9,436 bases of DNA from an uncultured Actinomyces sp. (GTDB taxonomy: Bacteria; Actinomycetota; Actinomycetes; Actinomycetales; Actinomycetaceae). Numbering within the stretch: position 1 is the stretch's first letter; each line of letters opens with the position of its first letter. A program made the translations under genes and the position numbers. Positions 1 to 9,436 of the stretch are shown piece by piece. The notes under the pieces were generated by a model. That model had not been told where the DNA came from. It saw only the letters and a list, made by a program, of their open reading frames with translations, and ran no database searches. The stretch lies in assembly GCA_938041695.1 (NCBI GenBank), contig CALISI010000040.1, forward strand, positions 1 through 9,436. The letters run 5' to 3'.

Positions 1-749
1 AGGTGCTCGAGTACCACCTCGGTTGGCTCGCACACCAGGGCTGGGATGCCTCGGCCGCTGTCGAGGCCGGCGAAGAGTGGGCGGCGCACCTGCCCGCTGA
101 CGGCATCAAGACCGAGCCCGGCACCCACGTCGCCACCCCCGTGTTCGATGGCCTCGAGGCCGACGAGCTCGCGGGCCTGCTGCGCAACGTGAACCCGAAC
201 CGCGACGGCGACGTCCTCACCAACTACGAGGGCAAGGCGCGCCTATTCGACGGCCGCTCCGGCGAGCCGTTCCCGTACCCGATCTCGGTGGGCTACACCT
301 ACATGCTCAAGCTCCACCACCTGGTTGACGACAAGATCCACGCCCGCTCCACGGGCCCGTACTCGATGATCACGCAGCAGCCGCTGGGCGGTAAGGCCCA
401 GTTCGGCGGCCAGCGCTTCGGCGAAATGGAGGTGTGGGCCCTGGAAGCTTACGGCGCCGCCTACGCTCTCCAGGAGCTGCTGACCATCAAGTCCGACGAC
501 ACCACCGGCCGCGTCAAGGTGTACGAGGCCATCGTCAAGGGCGAGGACATCCCCGAGCCCGGCATCCCCGAGTCCTTCCGAGTCCTCATCCAGGAAATGC
601 GCTCGCTGTGCCTGAACGTCGAAGCTCTCGACGCGGCCGGCAACGTCATTGACCTGCGTGAGCAGGACGAAGACTTCAATGCGCGTGAGGACCTGGGCAT
701 CACCCTTGATGCTCGTCCGAACGCTGCGGCGACCATCGATGCGATCTGA
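1..749 (+). CDS. rpoB: RNA polymerase beta subunit, C-terminal part (5' end outside window)
   Basis: This is the last ~248 residues of the beta subunit, which with beta-prime forms the catalytic core of RNA polymerase. The first complete in-frame codon is at base 3 and the frame ends at TGA 747-749; the true start lies upstream of the window. Diagnostic conserved stretches are visible: FDGRSGEPFPYPISVGYTYM (from about base 246), LVDDKIHARSTGPYSMITQQ, GGKAQFGGQRFGEMEVWALE, and near the end IPEPGIPESFRVLIQEMRSL. In the known structure this region forms the switch-3/clamp portion of beta that packs against beta-prime and closes the active centre. The acidic C-terminal tail after LCLNVEAL is variable between species, as usual. 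It sits 15 nt upstream of rpoC, as in a single operon. Nothing about it is unusual. Confidence 0.98.
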   Translation, partial: VLEYHLGWLAHQGWDASAAVEAGEEWAAHLPADGIKTEPGTHVATPVFDGLEADELAGLLRNVNPNRDGDVLTNYEGKARLFDGRSGEPFPYPISVGYTYMLKLHHLVDDKIHARSTGPYSMITQQPLGGKAQFGGQRFGEMEVWALEAYGAAYALQELLTIKSDDTTGRVKVYEAIVKGEDIPEPGIPESFRVLIQEMRSLCLNVEALDAAGNVIDLREQDEDFNAREDLGITLDARPNAAATIDAI

Positions 750-750
750 T

Positions 751-758
751 AGGGAGAG
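751..758 (+). promoter_or_regulatory. Shine-Dalgarno site deciding the TTG start of rpoC
   Basis: The purine-rich run AGGGAGAG lies in the short rpoB-rpoC gap and ends 6 nt before the TTG at 765. This spacing supports the non-ATG start, and the resulting N-terminus (MLDAKTFD) matches the MLD opening of actinobacterial beta-prime subunits. Confidence 0.75.
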
Positions 759-764
759 ATAACT

Positions 765-4667
<3,903 letters not shown>

Positions 4668-4687
4668 TCCGGTTCGTGACCGCTTGG

Positions 4688-4733
4688 GGCCCCGGCCTCG
4701 TCCGTGAGAACGTGACGAGGCCGGGGCCTTTTT
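4688..4733 (+). terminator. Intrinsic terminator of the rpoBC operon
   Basis: A perfect 15-bp stem, GGCCCCGGCCTCGTC (4688-4702) with GACGAGGCCGGGGCC (4714-4728), is separated by an 11-nt loop and followed directly by five T residues (4729-4733). It begins 20 nt after the rpoC stop codon. This is a textbook factor-independent terminator, so genes further downstream need their own promoters. Confidence 0.95.
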
Positions 4734-4955
4734 GCGCGCCGGGGTGCGGGTGGTGCGTGCAGCGGGGGAGTGTGGTTGTGGAGGCTTGCTCCTGGTGTTG
4801 GTGGCCTGTGTTCTTGCCGGGCATGCGATGTTGCTGGCTACTGCGCCGTGGCGCCCTCGGCCTCGCGTAAACGTGGTTTGCGGCGTTAGGACGGGCTTGT
4901 TATGCCCAGTGGTGGAGCTGCGGCCTGATATGCAGTTCCATCGACCTGTTCATGC
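4734..4955. other. Intergenic stretch without a supported gene
   Basis: Between the rpoC terminator and the first palindromic element I see no convincing gene. An open frame from TTG 4732 encodes a hydrophobic run (GGLLLVLVACVLAGHAML), but it starts inside the terminator T-tract, has no ribosome binding site and runs into the repeat. No tRNA-like fold or strong promoter is evident. Confidence 0.5.
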
Positions 4956-5081
4956 GCACGTTAACCCGCTAATTCGAGTGTTGGACCCCTAACTCGCACG
5001 TTAACCCGCTAATCAGAGCGTGGGCGCACCTGCCCATCAACGGAATAGCGGGTTAACGTGCGGAATAGCGGGTTAACGTGC
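4956..5081. repeat. 126-bp palindromic repeat element, copy 1
   Basis: The element is built from a 20-bp period unit with core GCACGTTAACCCGCTA. Forward cores lie at 4956-4971 and 4996-5011, with a degenerate unit (GAGTGTTGGACCCCTAACTC) between them. Reverse cores (TAGCGGGTTAACGTGC) lie at 5046-5061 and 5066-5081. The centre (5014-5041) has its own dyad, TGGGC (5021-5025) with GCCCA (5032-5036). The whole forms a large imperfect inverted repeat. It matches copy 2 (6483-6608) over its full length without gaps, about 116 of 126 bases by eye. It resembles the REPIN layout (paired inverted REP units), but no known family is recognised from sequence alone. Confidence 0.9.
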
Positions 5082-5275
5082 AGATCTCCCGAACGGTGCT
5101 TATAGAGAGCGTCGACTCCGCTTCCTACGAGTGGTAGGGGCACACGGGTAGTTGGCTGAGGATAATTCAGCTCTGAGAAGCCAGTGAGACACACTCGTCA
5201 GTGGGAATGCTAGTCATGACATGCTGTTCCACCGGCTAGCGGATGGAAGTAAGCGCAGACAGGCGCGTTGCAGAA
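5082..5275. other. Intergenic stretch downstream of the nuclease-like gene
   Basis: This lies after the stop codon of the minus-strand gene. Its base composition is lower in GC than the housekeeping genes, like that gene. An AbiEii-type partner gene would be expected here if the locus were a complete AbiE system, and none is present. There is an 8-bp palindrome GTCATGAC (5213-5220), but no convincing terminator with a T-tract. Confidence 0.4.
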
Positions 5276-6472
5276 CTAATGCTTGCGGGGCCCGTGGATC
5301 CTTGCCTCAGATGGAGGTCTGGGCATGGCCCATAGACGCAACGACTCCTGAGCCACCGGTAGGTGATGGATTCCTAGCCTTGTCGCAACGCTAGCCCGGA
5401 AGGCGACGAGGTCGTCTGTATCGTGCCAGCGTACACGTACGACCCTCCATCCTGCATTGGTCAGATCGTGTTGACGAGCGAGCCACTTACCGGTGTTCTC
5501 GTGTACTTCCTGCTCGGTGTCTCCGAACTTTTTGCGGCCGTCGGGTTCGATGATGACCTTCAGATCAGGAAGAACAATATCTCCGAAATAGATGTGGTCT
5601 TCGACCGCGATCGGGAACTGGGTAACGACGCGACCCGAGTACAGGCTTTTGACAACCCAGAGAACTGTGGCCTCGAAAATATTGTCGCAGCCTCCGTCCG
5701 CTGCTTCGATGATCGCGTGAGCGCGCTGATAACTCGCATGCTGCGCGTACCTGTCTAGTTCCTTGAGCATTTCGAGGCGAACGCGTTCGGACTTACGTCG
5801 CGAGTCTGCAACATTGAATCTGTCGAAGGCCGACAGAGCATGCATCGTCATGCACGTTGCGACGAAGGCGTCTCGCGGCTGGTCGTTGAGAGCAAGACGA
5901 ACCACAGCCTCGATAGGGGACTCAGCCTCGAGCCCATCGATCTGCACGACACAGCGAGGTGGCATCTTTCTGCTGATTACCGGCGTACCGGGCACGACCG
6001 TTCGTCGATGGTGCACTGAGGGATAAGGTCGGACATGGAAGGGCGACTGACTGGGCCACGCCTCGACGCAGGAGTTCGTCGACCATGTAGGGATTCCGTG
6101 GAGAAGTAGGGCACTGTTCCCGGTGAAAACCAAATGTTGTGTGGACTGGTAGTCGAGTGCGTGTAGACGTGCGATGTTGATACTCCGCCAGATTTCCCAC
6201 GGCTGTGCATTGCTGTCACCGTGCAGACGGACACGATAGCCGCGGCGGATGACGAGGATGTCCGGGTCATCAACGATGTTGGGACGACTGTGCCGGTGAG
6301 TTCTGAACGTCTCGATTGTGATCATGTGCCTGGTGTATATCTCGGAGTGAGTTGGGCGCCAGCCGTGTGGGGTGCCTTGTGTATAACGGTCGTCTGGAAG
6401 ACGTGGGTGTGGATAAAAGGGCATTGATGGTTCGAATGCGTGAATGTCGGCGGAGTTTCGTGTCGCGGACAT
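5276..6472 (-). CDS. AbiEi/DUF559-like protein with C-terminal PD-(D/E)XK (Vsr-like) nuclease-fold domain
   Basis: A 398-residue frame on the minus strand, ending at TAG (5276-5278). The middle (about residues 74-135) resembles the winged-helix region of AbiEi-type proteins: VIRRGYRVRL, then HLVFTGNSALLLHGIPTW. Residues about 180-212 (LEAESPIEAVVRLALNDQP) match the following helical segment of that family. The C-terminus (about 263-368) has the DUF559/very-short-patch-repair fold pattern: FEATVLW, GDIVLPDLKVIIEPDGRKKF with candidate active residues D298, E309, D311 and K314/K315, then AGWRVVRVRWHD. Such proteins are common in actinobacteria; nuclease activity in them is largely inferred. No AbiEii partner lies beside it. 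The start is uncertain: ATG 6472 gives the full frame, but no ribosome site is seen, and the first 49 residues look atypical. ATG 6325 (349 residues, MITIETFR) may be the real start. Codon use is less GC-rich than rpoBC, suggesting acquisition. Palindromic elements flank it on both sides. Confidence 0.75.
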   Translation of the reverse strand: MSATRNSADIHAFEPSMPFYPHPRLPDDRYTQGTPHGWRPTHSEIYTRHMITIETFRTHRHSRPNIVDDPDILVIRRGYRVRLHGDSNAQPWEIWRSINIARLHALDYQSTQHLVFTGNSALLLHGIPTWSTNSCVEAWPSQSPFHVRPYPSVHHRRTVVPGTPVISRKMPPRCVVQIDGLEAESPIEAVVRLALNDQPRDAFVATCMTMHALSAFDRFNVADSRRKSERVRLEMLKELDRYAQHASYQRAHAIIEAADGGCDNIFEATVLWVVKSLYSGRVVTQFPIAVEDHIYFGDIVLPDLKVIIEPDGRKKFGDTEQEVHENTGKWLARQHDLTNAGWRVVRVRWHDTDDLVAFRASVATRLGIHHLPVAQESLRLWAMPRPPSEARIHGPRKH

Positions 6473-6482
6473 CCGCGAGGAC

Positions 6483-6628
6483 GCACGTTAACCCGCTAAT
6501 TCGAGTGCCGGACCGCTAACTCGCACGTTAACCCGCTAATCAGAGCATGGGCAGGCCTGCCAACCAACGGAATAGCGGGTTAACGTGCGGAATAGCGGGT
6601 TTACGTGCGTATGAACGGGTTTGCGTGC
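6483..6628. repeat. Palindromic repeat element, copy 2 (126 bp plus a fifth degenerate unit)
   Basis: Same direction and layout as copy 1. Forward cores are at 6483-6498 and 6523-6538. Reverse cores are at 6573-6588 (exact) and 6593-6608 (one change, TAGCGGGTTTACGTGC). A further decayed unit at 6613-6628 (GAACGGGTTTGCGTGC, 12 of 16 matching) is absent from copy 1. The 28-nt centre holds the perfect 12-bp palindrome GGCAGGCCTGCC (6550-6561). The element begins only 10 bp upstream of the ATG at 6472, so it overlaps where a promoter for the full-length frame would lie. Confidence 0.9.
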
Positions 6629-6682
6629 GACTCGGAAGTAAGTCCGGGTGTGGCGCACGTGAATGCAGTGCAGTCGGGGTAT

Positions 6683-6710
6683 CCAGCAGGTGATTGCTGG
6701 CGGCATGCCG
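6683..6710. repeat. Two adjacent short inverted repeats upstream of the GH3 remnant
   Basis: CCAGCA (6683-6688) pairs with TGCTGG (6695-6700) across a 6-nt loop, and the perfect palindrome CGGCATGCCG (6701-6710) follows at once. They could be an operator or a small hairpin just ahead of the GH3 frame; no role can be assigned. Confidence 0.4.
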
Positions 6711-9059
6711 GCTGCGCCGTGCTAGTGAACCCACCCTGGCGCTCGCCATCATCGTCTCCCTCGCTGTTTTCAAGATGGGCAAACCGGCCCGTAAGCTCAC
6801 GCGCTCGACGGCCTGGGTCGCGGCGCTCATCGCCGTCGTCGTCGCCGTCGTGTCGATGCTGTACGGCGGCTTCAAGACGGTGCTCGACCTTGCGGCCGGC
6901 ACCGGCGCCCTCACGGACGCGTCGAAGGCCCAGGTCGACGAGCTGGGTAACGACATTTCGGACGAGGGCATGGTCCTCCTGAAGAACAACAACGGCGCTC
7001 TCCCACTGGCCAAGGGCTCCGCGATCAACGTGTGGGGCTGGGGCTCAACAAACCCGATCTACGGCGGCACTGGCTCCGGCTCGCTGTCGAAGGACAACCC
7101 GACGACCTCCCTCCTGGATGGCCTCCACAATGCTGGCTTCACCACGAACGATGAGTTGCGAACCTGTACACCTCCTACCGCGCTGAGCGTCCCGAGGTCG
7201 GCATGTTCAAGGCGGATTGGTCGCTGCCCGAGCCCACGCAGGACAAGTACTCCGACGACCTGCTCTCCAACGCGGCTGCCTTCGGTGGTACGGCGGTCGT
7301 GACGATCGCTCGCTCCGGCGTCGAGGGCTTCGATCTGCCGCGCGATGTCAATAAGGAGATGGCTGACAACCCGTACTTCAGCTACACGAACAACTCCGAT
7401 GAGTACACGGACTTCGAGGACGGCCAGGGCTACCTTGAGCTGACGCGTCCCGAGAAGGACATGATCGAGCTGGCGAAGAAGACCTCGACGAAGACGGTCG
7501 TCGTCATCAACGCTGCGAACGCGTTCCAGCTGGGTGACCTCCAGGACGACCCGGAGATCGACGCGATCGTCTGGGCGATCCCCGGCGGCCAGGTGGGCTT
7601 CAACGCGCTGGGCCGCATCTTGGACGGCGAGGTGAACCCCTCGGCGAAGACCCCCGACACCTTCGCGCGCGACATTATAGCTGGTCCCGCGGCGAACAAC
7701 TTTGGCGACTTCCAGTACACGAATATGACGGAGTTCGCCCAGGATGACCCCTTCAACAAGGGCACGCAGACGCAGCCGTCCTTCGTCAACTACTCCGACT
7801 CGATCTACGTCGGCTACCGCTGGTACGAGACGGCGGCCGCTGAGGGCGTCATCGATTACGCAAACGCGGTCGTCTACCCCTTCGACTACGGCTTGTCCTA
7901 CACTTCCTTCTCTCAGTCGATGAGTGACATCACGGTCGACGAGGCCACGGGTGCCATGTCCGTTGACGTGACCGTGACGAACACGGGCCAGGTCGCGGGC
8001 AAGGATGTCGTGCAGATCTACGACAACCCTCCCTACAAGGACGGTGGCATCGAAAAGGCGTCCGCGAACCTGCTGTCCTATGAGAAGACGAAGCTTCTGG
8101 AGCCCGGCGAGTCCCAGACGCTGACGGTCACCTGGAACCGTGATGATCTCGCGTCCTACGATGCGACGAACGCGAAGGCCTACGTGCTCGAGGCCGGCGA
8201 CTACAAGATCTCCGCTCGCTTGAACTCGCACGACGTCATCGATGAGAAGACGTACACGGTGGGCGCCACCGAGACCTTCAACACCGCTGATAACACGCAC
8301 GATGGTGACAAGGTTGTGGCCACTAACCAGTTCGACGATGCGAAGGGTGGCGTCACCTACCTGTCGCGCGCGGGCCACTTCGCCAACTTTGCAGAGGCAA
8401 CTGCTGCCCCCACGAACTTCGAGATGAGAGAGGCCGATAAGGCGAAGTTCCTCGCGAACTCGAACTACGATGCGGCGGCCGCTGACGCCGACGCCAGTGC
8501 GACGATGCCGACGACGGGTGCGAAGAACGGCCTCGTCCTGGGTGATCTCGCGGGCCTCGATTACAACGACCCGAAGTGGGATCAGCTCCTCGACCAGCTG
8601 TCCATCAAGGAGATGAACACGCTCATCTCCAAGGGCGGCTACGGCTCCCCGGCGATCTCCTCGATCGGCAAGCTGCGCGTCTCCGACGTGGACGGCCCCG
8701 CCTCGCTGAACAACAACTTCACGGGCGTTGGCTCGATCGGCCTACCCTACGCGGTCTCCGTGGCGGCCACCTTCAACAAGGAGCTTGCGCGTTCCTTCGG
8801 TGACGCGATCGGCACGATGGCGCACGACATCCTCTACACGGTCGCGAACTCGTGGATGTACGAGAACGGCCAGCCCGAGGTAACCCGCAACGCGTGGGAG
8901 TACATCACGTGGGTGGTAGCAGGAATCCTCATCCTGTCGCTGCTGGGCCTTGAGGTGGTGGCGATCCGCCGCTACCGCACCCGCAAGGCCGAGGCCGTGA
9001 TCACCGTCGAAGCCAACGCTTCGATCGACGAGGCCGAGACTGAGAAGGCGGACGAGTGA
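6694..9059 (+). pseudogene. Degraded GH3 beta-glucosidase-like gene, permuted domain order, frameshifted and internally deleted
   Basis: Remains of a membrane-anchored family 3 glycoside hydrolase, enzymes that release glucose or related sugars from beta-linked glycosides. In order: a membrane segment (about 6808-6873, AWVAALIAVVVAVVSMLYGG); the GH3 C-terminal domain (about 6938-7910; DEGMVLLKNNNGALPL, VEGFDLP with the likely acid/base glutamate at 7323-7325, GEVNPSAKTPDTF, VGYRWYE, YPFDYGLSYTSF); a fibronectin-III-like domain (about 7930-8230; VTVTNTGQVAGKDVVQIY); a fragment of the GH3 N-terminal domain (about 8530-8822; VSDVDGPASLNN, AATFNKELARSFG); and a second membrane segment (about 8900-8965) with a charged tail ending at TGA 9057. 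This C-then-N order is known in a GH3 subgroup. One base is missing at 7160/7161; restoring it reads DELRNLYTSYRAERPEVGMF. After GTMAH the frame jumps to the end of the barrel (ILYTVANS), so the segment with the nucleophile aspartate is absent. Restored length would be 788 codons. The start is unclear (TTG 6694 or ATG 6775). Confidence 0.88.
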
Positions 9060-9063
9060 CCGA

Positions 9064-9079
9064 TCCGGGATTGCCCGGA
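9064..9079 (+). terminator. Short hairpin just after the GH3 stop codon
   Basis: TCCGGG (9064-9069) pairs perfectly with CCCGGA (9074-9079) over an ATTG loop, starting 5 nt after the stop codon. There is no T-tract, so it may only assist termination or protect the 3' end of the transcript. Confidence 0.4.
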
Positions 9080-9122
9080 CGGCGCGGCCCTCGGGTGGCG
9101 GTGAGTATCGCTGACCCGTGGG

Positions 9123-9157
9123 GGAGTGCCCGCAGGCAAGAGCCTGCGGGCCCCTCC
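9123..9157 (+). terminator. Likely terminator hairpin of the GH3 transcript
   Basis: A perfect 10-bp stem, GCCCGCAGGC (9128-9137) with GCCTGCGGGC (9142-9151) and an AAGA loop, is extended by GGAG/CTCC (9123-9126 with 9154-9157) across a small internal mismatch. It lacks a T-tract, which is common for hairpin terminators in high-GC actinobacteria. Confidence 0.65.
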
Positions 9158-9326
9158 GCCTCGCACAGCAAATGGGATGACGTGAGTGCTGAAGAGCGCT
9201 GCGAGAGTCACTCAGACGGGAAGACGGGTCGCCGCAGTAGGGGGACGAACCACCCCGGTACTGAACGACGTGAGCGCTTGGCCGCCCCGGCCTCGTCGAT
9301 GAGGGGGGAACCACACGTCAGCCCCT
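9158..9326. other. Non-coding stretch before the downstream promoter
   Basis: No gene is supported here. It contains TGAGTG (9183-9188) facing CACTCA (9209-9214). It also contains a bulged hairpin at 9285-9308 (CCCC-gg-CCTC paired with GAGG-GGGG) that may insulate the promoter that follows. Confidence 0.4.
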
Positions 9327-9356
9327 TTGACGAATGGCGACGTTTCCCGCTATCCT
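9327..9356 (+). promoter_or_regulatory. Sigma-70-type promoter, probably for the str (rpsL) operon
   Basis: A -35 box TTGACG (9327-9332) and a -10 box TATCCT (9351-9356) are separated by 18 bp, which predicts transcription starting near 9363. Both boxes are close to the housekeeping consensus. The downstream gene is outside the window; in actinobacteria rpoBC is normally followed by rpsL-rpsG-fusA-tuf, so this is likely their promoter (inference from conserved gene order). Confidence 0.6.
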
Positions 9357-9363
9357 TGAAGGT

Positions 9364-9430
9364 GGTTCCCGCCTCTGTGGGACCTCTGTGCCCGGGAAAC
9401 CGGGAGCGGGCTCCGTCCGTCGGAGCTCCG
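9364..9430 (+). promoter_or_regulatory. GC-rich structured 5' leader
   Basis: Right after the predicted start point there are consecutive hairpin candidates: GGTTCC (9364-9369) with GGGACC (9379-9384); CCCGG (9391-9395) with CCGGG (9400-9404) closing a GAAA tetraloop; and GCTCCG (9410-9415) with CGGAGC (9421-9426). No start codon is reached in the window. It could be a regulated leader of a ribosomal protein operon, but no known riboswitch or leader motif is recognised. Confidence 0.4.
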
Positions 9431-9436
9431 GGCGTC

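Noticed and set aside
4878..4906. Weak promoter-like pair TTGCGG / TATGCC with 17-bp spacing.
   Set aside because: Each box matches the consensus at only about half of its positions and no gene follows.
4732..4992. Small hydrophobic frame after rpoC with a lipobox-like LVLVAC.
   Set aside because: It starts inside the terminator T-tract with no ribosome binding site and its end runs into the palindromic repeat.
4956..5081. Possible CRISPR array.
   Set aside because: Units are 16-20 bp, partly directly adjacent without unique spacers, arranged in opposing directions, and no cas genes are present.
7059..8378. 439-codon minus-strand frame opposite the GH3 remnant.
   Set aside because: A shadow of GC-rich codon use; the plus strand shows clear GH3 motifs throughout.
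9183..9214. Inverted repeat TGAGTG ... CACTCA.
   Set aside because: Six bases with a 20-nt spacer is close to what chance gives in this much sequence; no supporting context.
8742..9314. 190-codon minus-strand frame covering the GH3 end and downstream hairpins.
   Set aside because: It crosses the terminator-like hairpins, is composed of shadow-type sequence and shows no known motif.

Overview
The window looks like a high-GC actinobacterial chromosome, most likely Actinomycetaceae (Schaalia/Actinomyces type). This rests on strong G/C preference at third codon positions, the canonical actinobacterial rpoB-rpoC order, an RpoC with the 'MLD' N-terminus and the actinobacterial coiled-coil insert in its N-terminal part, and high-GC terminators. 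The genus is inference; the class is well supported.

Layout. (1) Bases 1-4667 hold the 3' end of rpoB and the complete rpoC, the beta and beta-prime subunits of RNA polymerase, co-transcribed with a 15-nt gap, followed by a strong intrinsic terminator at 4688-4733. (2) Bases 4734-6628 are an accessory islet. A lone minus-strand gene (5276-6472) encodes a protein with an AbiEi/DUF559-like layout and a C-terminal PD-(D/E)XK (Vsr-like) nuclease fold signature. It is bracketed by two nearly identical 126-bp palindromic elements built from a 20-bp period repeat with core GCACGTTAACCCGCTA. Its codon use is clearly less GC-biased than its neighbours, which suggests acquisition. (3) Bases 6694-9059 are the remains of a membrane-anchored family 3 glycoside hydrolase of the permuted type (C-domain, fibronectin-III-like domain, then N-domain). 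It carries a single-base frameshift at 7160/7161 and an apparent in-frame internal deletion near 8817-8826 that removed the part of the catalytic barrel bearing the nucleophile. (4) Bases 9060-9436 hold hairpins that end the GH3 transcript, a good sigma-70-type promoter (9327-9356) and the start of a GC-rich structured leader. By conserved gene order this leader probably belongs to the rpsL-rpsG-fusA-tuf (str) operon just beyond the window.

How it fits together. The RNA polymerase operon and the likely str operon are housekeeping. The roughly 4.6 kb between them is a non-essential insertion zone with a decaying carbohydrate-use gene and a repeat-bracketed nuclease-like gene. The most interesting signal is the pairing of the solitary nuclease-domain gene with REPIN-like palindromic elements on both sides. 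It may be a self-regulated or mobile unit, but nothing in the sequence proves either.
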